From the NCBI RefSeq assembly GCF_946478785.1, contig NZ_CAMLDD010000005.1, forward strand, positions 62,001 to 126,000: a DNA stretch of 64,000 bases, given 5' to 3'. Source of the stretch: an uncultured Flavobacterium sp. Lineage in GTDB: Bacteria > Bacteroidota > Bacteroidia > Flavobacteriales > Flavobacteriaceae. The position numbers and the translations under genes are program-made. This document shows positions 17,104 to 27,803 of the stretch, piece after piece (the stretch's first letter is position 1; each line of letters starts with the position of its first letter). The notes below the pieces were generated by a model. That model worked only from the letters and a program-made list of their open reading frames with translations. It did not search any database and was not told where the DNA came from.

Positions 17104-18888
17104 TTATTCGGGAAGAAACACTGTAAATACGGAGCCTTGACCAGGTTTGCTATCAGCAATTATATAGCCTTTGTGGTTTTCTACAATCTTTTTACAAATT
17201 GCTAATCCTATTCCGGTTCCGGGATATTCGGTTTTAGAATGCAGACGTTGAAATAATACAAAAATATTTTCCTTAAACTGTGGGTCAAATCCCATTCCGT
17301 TATCAGTAAACATAATTTTATAGAATTTTTTGAAAGGCTGATCCATCAATTCCGGATATTCATTTGATAGTATCTCTTGGCAATTAATACTAATTTGTGG
17401 AGCTATTCCGTTCTGAGAGTATTTTAATGAATTGCCAATCAAATTAATGAAGAGCTGCTCTATCTGATAAGGAATGACATATAGTTTAGGAAGTTTGCCA
17501 ACTTTGAATATTCCTTTCTTTTCATCAATTATTACTGCTAATTCTGATTTTGCATTTTCTAATAATTCATTAAGATCTGATTTAATGAATTCTTTTTTGG
17601 TTGTGTTTGTTCTTGAAAACAGTAATAAGTCATCAATTAAAATCCGCATTCTTTTGGCTGATGTTTCAACTTTAAGAATATATTCGTTGGCATTATCAGA
17701 CATAATAGCCTTATCTGCCTCAGGAATTCTGGAAATGAAAGTTTGAATTTTACGCAGTGGCTCTTGTAAATCATGACTTGCAACATGATTGAAGGAAGCT
17801 AATTCCTTATTGCTTTTTTCAAGTTCATTATTACGGTCCTTAAGCTGAATGTTCAATAAATGTTCATCAGTAATGTCAAAATTTATTCCAAGTAAAATCT
17901 TGCTGCCTTGTTGGTCTACCAGAAGTTTTCCTGTAGATTTAAAATACCTTGTTTCATTATTTGGCTGGATAATTCTGTAATATATAAAAGGAAGTTCCTT
18001 ATTATTGATTATACCTTCCATTGATGCTGCAATTGCTTCCTTATCTTCAGGGTGTACAAAATCCATGAAACTATCTTTATTAGGTACAAAAGAATTTGGC
18101 TGAACTCCTAAAAGACGAAATTGATTATCAGAATAATCGATTTTATCTGTTTCTAAATCCCATTGCCAGGTACTAAATTTTCCAATAGTCTCAGATTCGT
18201 CCATTAGACCAGAAGAAATTAAAAGCTTTTTATTGTATACTTTCAGCCGTTGTAAATCCTTGCTAATTTGTCTGTAGGCTAATAAAATAAAAAGTAAAGC
18301 AACTAAAAACAATGAAATTGAAAGAACAGGACCGAGCGAAATTTCCTGATCATATTTTTTCAGGCTTTTTTGCAGAAATGTTTTTTCAATATGATTCATT
18401 TCATCAACCTTAAAACGGATATTTTCCATTAAAATACGACCACCAAACATATGATTGTGTAGTTTTCTTTTATCATAAGTTTCAGGTGCACTATATTTTA
18501 AACAATTTTCAAAAGAAACATACCGCTGGATAATTAATCTGTATATTTTTTCCAGATTTTGCTTCTGCGTTGGATTATCTGCGGTAAGCTTCTTTAAGGA
18601 GATGAAGGAAGTGTTTACCTTATCGCGGGAAAAAAGATAAGGTGCAAGAAATCGGCTGTTTCGGGTAATAATAAAGCCACGCTGACCGGTTTCTGCATCT
18701 TTTATAGCTGACATTAGCCGCTCAAGCTCTATGTTTATTTCATAGGTATGCATGAGCAGCTTACTGGATTCATTTAAATCCCGGTTGTGTTTGTAAGCTA
18801 TTGATGAAAGAAAAAGTAAAATGAAAATAGCTATTATAAAAATAACTCTCAAATAATTTGAGGAATTAAACTTAGGTATCCATTTCAT
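17104..18888 (-). CDS. CHASE3/PAS hybrid-free sensor histidine kinase
   Basis: 594 residues. Transmembrane helix at about 12-28, a periplasmic CHASE3 domain with DAETGQRGFIITRN, a second helix near 188-206, a PAS domain with its C-terminal motif (about 235-350; WQWDLETDKIDYSDNQFRLLG), a short coiled coil, the HisKA dimerisation region with the phospho-acceptor His in ASHDLQEPLRKI, and an HATPase domain with N box, DNGMGFDP and GTGIGLAICKKIVENHKG. Phosphorylates its partner regulator on sensing an unknown envelope signal. Starts 11 bases after the response-regulator gene, forming an operon with it and the AraC gene. Confidence 0.92.
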   Translation of the reverse strand: MKWIPKFNSSNYLRVIFIIAIFILLFLSSIAYKHNRDLNESSKLLMHTYEINIELERLMSAIKDAETGQRGFIITRNSRFLAPYLFSRDKVNTSFISLKKLTADNPTQKQNLEKIYRLIIQRYVSFENCLKYSAPETYDKRKLHNHMFGGRILMENIRFKVDEMNHIEKTFLQKSLKKYDQEISLGPVLSISLFLVALLFILLAYRQISKDLQRLKVYNKKLLISSGLMDESETIGKFSTWQWDLETDKIDYSDNQFRLLGVQPNSFVPNKDSFMDFVHPEDKEAIAASMEGIINNKELPFIYYRIIQPNNETRYFKSTGKLLVDQQGSKILLGINFDITDEHLLNIQLKDRNNELEKSNKELASFNHVASHDLQEPLRKIQTFISRIPEADKAIMSDNANEYILKVETSAKRMRILIDDLLLFSRTNTTKKEFIKSDLNELLENAKSELAVIIDEKKGIFKVGKLPKLYVIPYQIEQLFINLIGNSLKYSQNGIAPQISINCQEILSNEYPELMDQPFKKFYKIMFTDNGMGFDPQFKENIFVLFQRLHSKTEYPGTGIGLAICKKIVENHKGYIIADSKPGQGSVFTVFLPE

Positions 18889-18899
18889 TATTATTGCAA

Positions 18900-19349
18900 T
18901 TATTTAAGGCTCAACAAGAAATTATCCCGGTTTAATCCTGAGGTGTGATAATGCCAATTTAGAGTTATAACTTCATTAATAATTTTTTTAAGTGCATTGA
19001 AATCACTCGGCTTTTTGATATAAATATTAGCTCCTTCAATAAAGGTATCTTCAATATCCTCATCTGATGAAGATGTTGAATAAATTGCAATTATCAGGTT
19101 TTTGAGATGCTCTGTTTTTTTTATTTCTATCAAACATTCTTTACCGGTTTTCTTAGGCATATTCAAATCCAGAAATAAAATATCAGGCAATTTTGTATCC
19201 GGATTCATTAAATGTTCCATTAACTGTAAACCATCGAAAACAAAATCGACTTTGGTTTGTACTTTTACTTCTTCAAAAGCATCTTTAAAAAAAAGTCTGT
19301 CATCTTCGTCATCGTCGGCTAATAAAATGTGTAATGCGTTTTTCTGCAT
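18900..19349 (-). CDS. single-domain response regulator (CheY-like)
   Basis: 149 residues, only a receiver domain: acidic pocket ADDDEDD at 11-17, phospho-acceptor Asp61 in LFLDLNMPKKTG, conserved Ser/Thr in IAIYSTSSSDEDI and the Lys of YIKKPSDF. No output domain, so it probably relays phosphate or acts through protein contacts, as in Rcp1-type regulators. Sits between the AraC-type gene (20 bases upstream) and the kinase (11 bases downstream), which strongly suggests a dedicated pair. Confidence 0.92.
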   Translation of the reverse strand: MQKNALHILLADDDEDDRLFFKDAFEEVKVQTKVDFVFDGLQLMEHLMNPDTKLPDILFLDLNMPKKTGKECLIEIKKTEHLKNLIIAIYSTSSSDEDIEDTFIEGANIYIKKPSDFNALKKIINEVITLNWHYHTSGLNRDNFLLSLK

Positions 19350-19369
19350 TGATTAAGGGGTATTTGGAT

Positions 19370-19921
19370 TTATTTTAAATTTTCTCTTCTTTTTTTTATA
19401 ATTCTCAGAAATGCTGAAGGTGTTATTCCGGTTGTGTTTTTAAACTGAGTACTTAAATGTGCGACACTCGAATAATTCAGTAAAAAAGCAATTTCGGTCA
19501 AACTCATTTCATTTACAATCATTAGTTGTTTTGCTCTTTCAATTTTTTGAATAATTATAAAATTTTCAATTGATGAATAAGTTACTTCAGAAAATACATT
19601 TGATAAATAACCATAACTGTGATTTAATTTATCAGCTAAATAAGCTGAACTTTTAAAGTTATTATTGTCATCTGTGTACACTAATTCAATTATGGCATCT
19701 TTAATTTTTTGCACTAAAACACTCTTTTGATTCTCTACTACTTCAAAACCAAAAGGGCTTAAATCATTCTTAAGTACATCTAAGGCTTCGGTGCTAAGAT
19801 TTTCTTCAAGTTCAATTTCTCCAAATCCTAAAGTGGAAAAATTTAAATTTTGTTCCTCTAGTTTTTGTTTTAGAAAAAGGGTACAAATTGTATTAATATC
19901 AAATTTTATAAATAATTTCAT
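19370..19921 (-). CDS. AraC-family transcriptional regulator
   Basis: 183 residues. The C-terminal hundred residues form the double helix-turn-helix of AraC/XylS proteins: SSAYLADKLNHSYGYLSNVFSE, then IENFIIIQKIERAKQLMIVNEMSLTEIAFLLNYSSVAHLSTQFKNTTGITPSAF. The N-terminal part is short and resembles a small ferredoxin-like beta-alpha domain rather than a cupin (INTICTLFLKQKLEEQNLNF). This combination occurs in Bacteroidota next to stress genes. First gene of the AraC-regulator-kinase operon; possible targets are the neighbouring stress genes. Confidence 0.88.
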   Translation of the reverse strand: MKLFIKFDINTICTLFLKQKLEEQNLNFSTLGFGEIELEENLSTEALDVLKNDLSPFGFEVVENQKSVLVQKIKDAIIELVYTDDNNNFKSSAYLADKLNHSYGYLSNVFSEVTYSSIENFIIIQKIERAKQLMIVNEMSLTEIAFLLNYSSVAHLSTQFKNTTGITPSAFLRIIKKRRENLK

Positions 19922-20073
19922 TTTGTAAAAATATGGTTATAAAGATAATTAATTTATTTGGGTTTTTTGATTAAATCCACGCTTTTAGGAAATCAAAATC
20001 TTTAAAGTTTGAAAATCAAAAAAATACCGCCTAATTTAAGTTAGACGGTAAGATGTTTTAATTTGAGGGGGAT

Positions 20074-20259
20074 TTATAAATTCGATACAATTTCATCCCA
20101 TTCTTCTTTTGTTTTACCTAATTTTTGCTGAATTTTTCCGTAAATTTCATCTTCTTTTCCTTCTTCATATAACAAATCATCGTCAGTTAGATCAGCATAT
20201 TTTTGTTTCAGTTTGCCTTTAAACTCATTCCAGTTTCCTTTTATTTCAGTATTATTCAT
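20074..20259 (-). CDS. CsbD family stress protein
   Basis: 61 residues from the ATG at [29 protein letters not shown], which is the standard start of the CsbD-like family; an in-frame upstream Met would add 55 residues unlike any CsbD protein. Ends [20 protein letters not shown]. CsbD proteins are small, hydrophilic, abundant general-stress proteins of unknown biochemical role. Placed just upstream (in its own direction) of the AraC operon promoter region, so it is part of the stress neighbourhood. Confidence 0.9.
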   Translation of the reverse strand: MNNTEIKGNWNEFKGKLKQKYADLTDDDLLYEEGKEDEIYGKIQQKLGKTKEEWDEIVSNL

Positions 20260-20443
20260 GACTTGTTTTTTATATGTTTTATATGAAGTAAAATTGATAA
20301 TTATGTATGGCTTTTGTGTTACATTAATTATAGAAACTGTTGCATAATTCACATTTTTATTTTTAAAGTGTTTTTTGACATAATTTGTTAAAGTTGTTAC
20401 ATCAATTCCATGATTTAATAACATGTTTTTAAATCTATTATTG

Positions 20444-20451
20444 TAGTTTTG
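20444..20451 (+). promoter_or_regulatory. -7 promoter box of the OmpA/TSP3 gene
   Basis: tagttttg fits TAnnTTTG exactly, 30 bases before the ATG. No clear -33 TTG at the expected distance. Confidence 0.5.
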
Positions 20452-20481
20452 CCGCCAAATAAAACTTAAAACCCCGATTTA

Positions 20482-22665
20482 ATGAAAAAACAATTACTTA
20501 TTTTATTTATTTTGTTGACTTCTTTTGCGGCTAAAGCGCAATCTTATTCAGGCTATTTTCATGATAATTATGCCGGAGTACAAAGCGTACTTTTTAATCC
20601 GGCGTCAATAGCTGATTCTCGTTTTAAAACAGATATTAACTTATTTTCTGTTAGTGGTTCGGTTAGCAATGATTTGTACGGCGTTAAACTTTTTGATGTT
20701 TTTAAGGATGGTTATGATTTTGACAGTCAGTCAAAAATGACTCCTTCAAATGCAAACAATGGCCTTATTAATTTTGATATAATGGGACCCTCTTTCATGT
20801 TTAATATTGCTCCAAAACACACTTTGGCAGTATTTACAAGAGCAAGGTCAGTTACCAATTTAAGAAGTATTAACGGAAATTTAGTAGATCAGGTAAAAGA
20901 AGGTCTTGAAGAATCTGACGATTTCAATTTAAATGCTGGCAGTCCAAATGGTGCCTCAAATACATGGGGAGAATTAGGAATTTCGTATGCAGCAGTTTTG
21001 TATCAAAATAATCAGCACTTTTTAAAAGGAGGTTTAACTGCAAAGTACCTGCAAGGTGGAACCAACGGTTACATTCAGGGAAGAAATGTAGAAGTTGATT
21101 TTCAGGAAGATCTTGTTAATCCGGAAAACGGAGTTTTAACAACAACAGGTCAGCTTACAATTGGGGCTAGTCAGGATTGGGAAGAAAACGAAGACTATGA
21201 ATTTGATAGTGCTTCCAGAGGCTTTGGCTTTGACCTTGGACTTGTATATGAGTGGAGACCGGATTATGATAAATATGATTTGAATAATGCAAAACCAGCG
21301 GATAATAATTTTAGAGACTTAAATAAATACAAATTGCGTTTTGGATTATCTGTTACTGACATTGGATCAATAAATTATGAAAAATCAAAACTGGACACGT
21401 ATGATATTAATGGTACTGTTACCCAGCAAATGATTGAAGATGCAGATAATTTATATGATTTTCTAAATGATAATTATACTCCAATTTCAACATCAAAAGG
21501 GGCAAAGACAAATTTGCCAACTGCAATTCATGCTGATGTAGACTGGAATATTCATAACAAATTCTATCTGAACCTTAATGGAGATATTAGCATGGTTTCA
21601 GATACAAAATTAAATGCGGTAAGTATTGCTGACAGGGTAAGCCTGACACCTCGTTACGAAAGCAGATGGTTTAGTTTTTATGTGCCAATGACATGGATGG
21701 AATACAGCGGAATGCAGGTTGGTTCAGGATTACGTTTGGGAGCTTTCTTTATTGGCTCTGGTTCAGTAGTAAGCAATTTGATTTCAAAAGAATCCAAAGC
21801 GGCTGATTTTCATCTTGGAATTAAAATTCCGGTTTATCAAAAGAAATTTAAAGATACTGATGGAGATGGCGTTATAGATAAAGAGGATGCTTGTAAAAAA
21901 GTAGCGGGTCCTGCAGAAAACAATGGATGTCCGTGGCCTGATACTGACGGAGATAAGGTTTTTGATAAAGATGATGTTTGTCCGTCAATTGCCGGTCCGG
22001 TAGAAAATAAAGGCTGTCCTTGGAAAGATTCTGATGGAGATACCTTGTTGGATAATGTTGATGCTTGTCCTGCAATTGCCGGTCCAGTTGAAAATAAAGG
22101 TTGTCCTTGGCCAGATACTGACGGTGATCGTGTTTTAGACAAAGATGATGCTTGTCCGGATGTTGCTGGTTTAATCGAAAACAAAGGATGCCCAGATTTG
22201 GATGCTGATAAAGATGGAGTTTTGGATAAAGATGATGAATGTCCTTTAGTAGTAGGACCTGCAGACAACAAAGGTTGCCCAAAGGTTACAAAAGAGACAT
22301 TAAAACAATTGCAAGTAGAGGCTAAATCAATTTTCTTTACAACTGGTAAAGCTACTTTAAGTGATGCTAATAAAGGAGAAACTACTGGAAGACTGGATGC
22401 TATTAAGGAGATCTTGAGAAATTATCCAAATGCGAAGTTTGCCATTAACGGACACACTGATAATGTTGGAAATGCCAAGGCAAACCAAAAATTATCTGAA
22501 CAAAGAGCAAAAGCTGTTATGGATGCCTTAATTGAAAAAGGTGTTAATCCTGCTAATTTGACTTCACAAGGTTTTGGAGCATCAAAACCGGTTAAATCTA
22601 ATAAAACTGCTGCAGGAAGAGCAGAAAACAGAAGAACTGAAATTGTTTATTTAGGTAATTTATAA
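20482..22665 (+). CDS. OmpA family protein with DUF5723 barrel and TSP3 repeats
   Basis: 727 residues. Signal peptide (MKKQLLILFILLTSFAAKAQ), an N-terminal outer-membrane barrel-like DUF5723 region to about residue 450, a calcium-binding thrombospondin type 3 repeat segment of about 140 residues with five near-identical units (D-x-D-G-D-G/K...D..D.CP...GP.ENKGCP), then an OmpA/MotB peptidoglycan-binding domain with the signature INGHTDNVGNAKANQKLSEQRA and GFGASKP. It likely ties the outer membrane to the cell wall, with the stiff Ca-loaded TSP3 rod as spacer. The repeats also create long antisense open frames that are not genes. Confidence 0.92.
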   Translation: MKKQLLILFILLTSFAAKAQSYSGYFHDNYAGVQSVLFNPASIADSRFKTDINLFSVSGSVSNDLYGVKLFDVFKDGYDFDSQSKMTPSNANNGLINFDIMGPSFMFNIAPKHTLAVFTRARSVTNLRSINGNLVDQVKEGLEESDDFNLNAGSPNGASNTWGELGISYAAVLYQNNQHFLKGGLTAKYLQGGTNGYIQGRNVEVDFQEDLVNPENGVLTTTGQLTIGASQDWEENEDYEFDSASRGFGFDLGLVYEWRPDYDKYDLNNAKPADNNFRDLNKYKLRFGLSVTDIGSINYEKSKLDTYDINGTVTQQMIEDADNLYDFLNDNYTPISTSKGAKTNLPTAIHADVDWNIHNKFYLNLNGDISMVSDTKLNAVSIADRVSLTPRYESRWFSFYVPMTWMEYSGMQVGSGLRLGAFFIGSGSVVSNLISKESKAADFHLGIKIPVYQKKFKDTDGDGVIDKEDACKKVAGPAENNGCPWPDTDGDKVFDKDDVCPSIAGPVENKGCPWKDSDGDTLLDNVDACPAIAGPVENKGCPWPDTDGDRVLDKDDACPDVAGLIENKGCPDLDADKDGVLDKDDECPLVVGPADNKGCPKVTKETLKQLQVEAKSIFFTTGKATLSDANKGETTGRLDAIKEILRNYPNAKFAINGHTDNVGNAKANQKLSEQRAKAVMDALIEKGVNPANLTSQGFGASKPVKSNKTAAGRAENRRTEIVYLGNL

Positions 22666-22685
22666 TCTAAATTGAATATTAAACT

Positions 22686-22717
22686 AAAAAGCCATTCTTA
22701 ATTGAGTGGCTTTTTTT
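22686..22717 (+). terminator. intrinsic terminator after the OmpA/TSP3 gene
   Basis: Stem aaaaagcca (22686-22694) with tggcttttt (22707-22715), followed by a run of T. Located 21 bases after the stop. Confidence 0.85.
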
Positions 22718-22724
22718 ATTTTTG
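22717..22724 (+). promoter_or_regulatory. -7 promoter box of pyrF
   Basis: tatttttg matches TAnnTTTG, 54 bases before the pyrF ATG and directly overlapping the T-run of the preceding terminator. Confidence 0.4.
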
Positions 22725-22778
22725 CATACTTCTTAAAAAGAACCATTTCTTTGAATTGGAAGAACTAAAAAATCAAGA

Positions 22779-23606
22779 ATGACTACACAACAACTACACG
22801 AACAAATTCTTTTAAAAAAATCATTTTTATGTGTTGGCCTGGATCCGGATTTAACTAAAATCCCGCCTCATTTACTAGAAACGGAAGATCCTATCTTTGA
22901 ATTCAATAAAGCAATAATTGATGCAACACATGATTTAACGGTGGGATACAAACCAAATACGGCTTTTTTTGAAGCCTATGGTATAAAAGGATGGATGTCC
23001 CTTCAAAAAACAATCAATTATATTAACGAAAAGTTTCCTGAAATTTTTACGATTGCAGATGCTAAACGCGGTGATATCGGAAATACGTCAAGTATGTATG
23101 CAAAAGCTTTTTTTGAAGACCTGAGTTTTGACAGTGTAACCGTTGCACCCTATATGGGAAAGGATTCTGTTGAGCCCTTTTTGGCTTTCGAAAATAAACA
23201 TACTATCATGTTAGCTCTAACTTCAAATGAAGGGGCTTTCGATTTTCAGACCTTAACTACTAACGGCAAAGAATTATACAAACAAGTTTTAGAAACTTCT
23301 AAATCATGGAAAAACAGCCATAACTTAATGTATGTGGTTGGCGCTACAAAAGCTGAATATTTTACTGAAATTCGTAAAATTGTTCCGGATAGTTTCTTGT
23401 TAGTTCCCGGAATTGGCGCTCAAGGCGGAAGTTTGTCTGAGGTTTGCAAATACGGAATGAATGATAAAGTTGGTTTATTGGTCAATTCTGCAAGAGCCAT
23501 AATCTATGCTTCAAAAGAAACTGATTTTGCGGAGAAGGCGAGGGAAGAGGCTTTTGCTGTTCAAAAAGAAATGGAGGAGATTCTTAGTTTGAGGTTTCAG
23601 GTTTAA
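22779..23606 (+). CDS. pyrF: orotidine 5'-phosphate decarboxylase
   Basis: 275 residues. Catalyses the last step of UMP synthesis, OMP to UMP plus CO2, in the cytoplasm. The long type 2 form: [14 protein letters not shown] at the start, the catalytic [23 protein letters not shown] with the Lys-Asp pair, [15 protein letters not shown], and the phosphate-binding [12 protein letters not shown]. Preceded by its own promoter box and followed by a palindromic repeat element, so it is transcribed alone. Confidence 0.95.
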   Translation: MTTQQLHEQILLKKSFLCVGLDPDLTKIPPHLLETEDPIFEFNKAIIDATHDLTVGYKPNTAFFEAYGIKGWMSLQKTINYINEKFPEIFTIADAKRGDIGNTSSMYAKAFFEDLSFDSVTVAPYMGKDSVEPFLAFENKHTIMLALTSNEGAFDFQTLTTNGKELYKQVLETSKSWKNSHNLMYVVGATKAEYFTEIRKIVPDSFLLVPGIGAQGGSLSEVCKYGMNDKVGLLVNSARAIIYASKETDFAEKAREEAFAVQKEMEEILSLRFQV

Positions 23607-23639
23607 AGTTTCAGGTTACCCGACTTTGAACATAATTTT

Positions 23640-23736
23640 TACCACAGAAATTCGCAAATTTTTTTCACAGAGTTACACAAATTTAAATTATTATTCTTTG
23701 CGAAACTTTGTACAAGCTTCGTGAATCTCTGTGGTA
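23640..23736. repeat. palindromic intergenic element with ACCACAGA ends
   Basis: Arms taccacagaaattcgc (23640-23655) and gtgaatctctgtggta (23721-23736) are inverted with two mismatches. A second, weaker inner pair is cgcaaa / tttgcg (ttcgcaaatt vs ctttgcgaaa). The ends resemble those of the 5176-5240 palindrome, pointing to one dispersed family. It fills most of the gap between pyrF and the next gene. Confidence 0.7.
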
Positions 23737-23772
23737 TAATCCTTTTTCCAACAAAACCTGAATAAAAATAAC

Positions 23773-24573
23773 ATGAAACAATTAAAAGATCAAATCGGTA
23801 CGTTACATTCTTTTGAAACATCACCAAAACGCATTATTTCATTAGTACCGTCTCAAACAGAATTGCTTTATGATTTAGGTTTGGAAGAAAAGATTATCGG
23901 AATTACTAAATTCTGTGTGCATCCATATCATTTAAAATCGACGAAGAAAATTGTCGGGGGAACTAAAAAGATACATTTCGAAAAAATAAAGTTATTACAG
24001 CCGGATATTATCATTTGTAATAAAGAAGAAAATACGCTGGAAATTGTAGCACAATTAAGTACTATTTGTCCTGTTTGGGTAACTAATATTGTTTCTGTTG
24101 AAGATAATTTTCAAATGATTTCAGACTTTGGCCAGCTTTTTAATTGCAGGACGGAAGCCCAAAAATGGAATGACAAATTAACTTTCGCTTTAAGCGATTT
24201 TAAAAAATATATTAAGGATGTTTCATTTAAAAAAGCAGCTTATTTTATTTGGAAAGATCCTTATATGGTTGCCGGTAAAGATACTTATATTAATGAATTA
24301 TTAAAGCTGAATCATTTTACGAATATCTACGAAGATAAGGGTCGTTATCCCGAAATAGAACTTAAAAAAATGCGATTGGAGGGCGATCCTGATTTGGTTT
24401 TTCTTTCCTCAGAGCCTTATCCTTTTAAAGAAGAAGATGCTTTTGAAATAGGACGTTTCACTCATCATGCCAAAACCGTTTTTGTTGACGGAGAAATGTT
24501 TTCCTGGCATGGAAGCCGATTTTTAAAGGCTTTTTCATATTTCAAATTACTGCATGAAAGACTTAAAGAATAA
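23773..24573 (+). CDS. BtuF/helical-backbone metal receptor protein without signal peptide
   Basis: 266 residues of the periplasmic-binding-protein-like class III fold (BtuF/FhuD type): KRIISLVPSQTELLYDLGLEEKIIGITKFCVHP at the start of lobe 1, KIHFEKIKLLQPDIIICNKEENT, the long connecting helix, and VFVDGEMFSWHGSRFLKAF at the end. Such proteins bind vitamin B12 or metal chelates for ABC importers. Here no signal peptide or lipobox precedes the domain and the ATG is directly at its start, so the protein is probably cytoplasmic or attached some other way. No ABC transporter genes adjoin. Confidence 0.82.
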   Translation: MKQLKDQIGTLHSFETSPKRIISLVPSQTELLYDLGLEEKIIGITKFCVHPYHLKSTKKIVGGTKKIHFEKIKLLQPDIIICNKEENTLEIVAQLSTICPVWVTNIVSVEDNFQMISDFGQLFNCRTEAQKWNDKLTFALSDFKKYIKDVSFKKAAYFIWKDPYMVAGKDTYINELLKLNHFTNIYEDKGRYPEIELKKMRLEGDPDLVFLSSEPYPFKEEDAFEIGRFTHHAKTVFVDGEMFSWHGSRFLKAFSYFKLLHERLKE

Positions 24574-24639
24574 GCGTAGCTTTAAATTCTAAATTTAAAG
24601 ATCAACTTAAAATTGAATTTTTAAAATGGGAACCGCATT

Positions 24640-24674
24640 AAAAAAAAATGCCGGCATCTCGAAGACGCCGGCAT
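24640..24674 (-). terminator. intrinsic terminator of the 514-residue protein gene
   Basis: Arms atgccggc (24648-24655) and gccggcat (24667-24674), GC-rich, with eight T following on the minus strand. It lies about 210 bases beyond the stop of the minus-strand gene; the rest of the gap 24574-24882 shows nothing else. Confidence 0.8.
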
Positions 24675-24882
24675 CATTTAACTAACCAAAACCAAAATAA
24701 TAAATAACCAGTTTATTACATTGCAAAGATCAAACATATATGATTATTTTGTTGTTAAGGTTTTGTTATTACTTTGTTGGGCATAAGTTAAGATTTTTCA
24801 AAACATTATTTTGAGTATTTAAGGGCTATAAAAAATTCTGTTTAGGTCTCCAAAAATTATCTCATAGAAGAATTGAATTTAA

Positions 24883-26427
24883 CTAACGGCTATTTAGTTT
24901 TGCCTTCTCTTTAATAATATCTGCAATTTTACGGTTTTCGATTTTGCTTTCGAGCCATGAGATAATATCTAAATAAAGGAAAGCTCTTTTTTCATAAGTG
25001 TTTTTTTCCAATTCAATAAAACGTTCCCGCATCTTAATAAATTCCTTTTTGATATCTGCAGGATAAAAATTATTAAGGTTTCTCATGAACTTAATAATTT
25101 CTTTCTGAACTTCGTGCAGGTCATTCATTTTTAATAAAAACTTGTACGTGCTTTTAAGGTGATTTTCGAGATAATAATCTTTTCCTAACTCATAATGTGC
25201 AATCAATGACAAAAGTCTTGCAAAGCACATTAAATCTTCGCGCATTGTTAAGTTCTTGTTATTGATGATTTTGTCTAAGTAATAAATCGACTCGTTGTAT
25301 TTTTCATTTCCAAAATAAATAGAAGCAATCTTGTAATAAAATAACATTTCGTGATGTTCATCAAGATGTTCATTATGAATTTTTATTTTATCTAAAATCT
25401 CCGGAATCAAATATTCACTTTCGGCAAAAGTACCTTCCAGAATATGATAATTTAATTTATTATTGTACACATATAGAAATGATAGCGATGCAATGTTATC
25501 GTTTACAGGGAATTTATCATCACGAATAGTTTCTTCTAAAAGTGTTAGATATTTCTTGAAATTCGACTTGTATTTTAGCATATAAAGCGATTCTAAAAAA
25601 TAATGATTCCCTTTTAAAAAAAATACCGGATTTTGATAAATCATATTTGGATTATCATAAAACAACCTAACCCATTTATATGCATATTTATAACTTGCCA
25701 GAAAGTCCTGAACAAGAAAACTTCGCCAGAGGTTTGCATTGTAAAACCAATATTTTTCACGGAAACCAAACTTGCTTTCGTCTAATTTTGAAATGTGTTT
25801 ATTGAAATAATCATCAATGTATTTGTATTCTTCATCACTTTTTACGTAACCGGTTTTAAGCATGATCCCATACAATTGCAGTGATAAATTAGATAATTTA
25901 CTAGAAATAGTATTCCGGTAATTTAACTCTTTAGCCTGAACAACCAATTCATCAGCACGGCCCTGAATACTTCGGGTAATGTATTGAGATTCGATTAACT
26001 TTTCGAATTCAACAATTTCATATGCCATTAATTTTTCGTCGTTTTCAAGTGCTATGATTTTGGTTTTATCCAGAATTTTCAAACTCTGTTTGTATAATCC
26101 CTTGTTATATAGAATTACAGCAAAATCAATCTGTTCACGTAATTGGTAACGAATATTTTGGCTGGGGATATTTAAACGGATACTAACTAAAATCTGTTTG
26201 TATAAATATGATTTTAAGTTAGATAGCTGAACTTTCTTAATGATTCCGCTTTTTAAAATAAGCTTCTCATCGTAAGTCTCCGACTTATCCAAAATATTAA
26301 ACAACTCAATGAATTTAGTATTCGAACTCGTTTCTAAACGGCTTGCAAAAATTTTAAATTGTCTTTTTTCGGATTTAGAAAGCGATTTAATCAGTACAAA
26401 TAAGAAATCTTTTTGATGGTTAGCCAT
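24883..26427 (-). CDS. large helical (TPR-like) cytoplasmic protein, unknown
   Basis: 514 residues, no signal peptide or membrane helix. Sequence is dominated by Lys, Leu, Tyr, Phe and Asn in a regular pattern of paired amphipathic helices (for example FDVAVILYNKGLYKQSL-type and ASIYFGNEKYNESIYYLDKII segments), which reads like degenerate tetratricopeptide repeats, although no unit fits the consensus well. The start MANHQKDFLFVLIKSLSKSEKRQFKIF is distinctive and probably helical. I do not know a function; a scaffold or regulatory role is a guess. Divergent from leuA, monocistronic, with its own terminator. Confidence 0.75.
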   Translation of the reverse strand: MANHQKDFLFVLIKSLSKSEKRQFKIFASRLETSSNTKFIELFNILDKSETYDEKLILKSGIIKKVQLSNLKSYLYKQILVSIRLNIPSQNIRYQLREQIDFAVILYNKGLYKQSLKILDKTKIIALENDEKLMAYEIVEFEKLIESQYITRSIQGRADELVVQAKELNYRNTISSKLSNLSLQLYGIMLKTGYVKSDEEYKYIDDYFNKHISKLDESKFGFREKYWFYNANLWRSFLVQDFLASYKYAYKWVRLFYDNPNMIYQNPVFFLKGNHYFLESLYMLKYKSNFKKYLTLLEETIRDDKFPVNDNIASLSFLYVYNNKLNYHILEGTFAESEYLIPEILDKIKIHNEHLDEHHEMLFYYKIASIYFGNEKYNESIYYLDKIINNKNLTMREDLMCFARLLSLIAHYELGKDYYLENHLKSTYKFLLKMNDLHEVQKEIIKFMRNLNNFYPADIKKEFIKMRERFIELEKNTYEKRAFLYLDIISWLESKIENRKIADIIKEKAKLNSR

Positions 26428-26539
26428 TGTAAAATATTATAATATAACTTATTGATTTTTAATTGTTTAATTCGTTATAAATTGTGTTATGAACAGTATT
26501 ATTTCATTAAAATGAATTTCATACTGAAGATGTACAATA

Positions 26540-26547
26540 TATATTTG
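26540..26547 (+). promoter_or_regulatory. -7 promoter box of leuA
   Basis: tatatttg matches TAnnTTTG, 28 bases before the leuA ATG. A -33 TTG is not evident. Confidence 0.45.
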
Positions 26548-26575
26548 TTTCAAGATGTGAAATTACATTAAATAA

Positions 26576-27757
<1,182 letters not shown>

Positions 27758-27803
27758 TTTAGGAAAAAAAATAAGGTTTTAAATACATAAAGAACGAGGC
27801 ATT

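Noticed and set aside
20260..20424. N-terminal extension of the CsbD gene
   Set aside because: In frame, but unlike any CsbD protein; the ATG at 20259 matches the family start exactly.
21837..22282. Two long antisense ORFs opposite the TSP3 region
   Set aside because: They arise from the repetitive Asp/Pro/Gly codons of the TSP3 units; the translated products are low-complexity and the plus-strand gene is clear.
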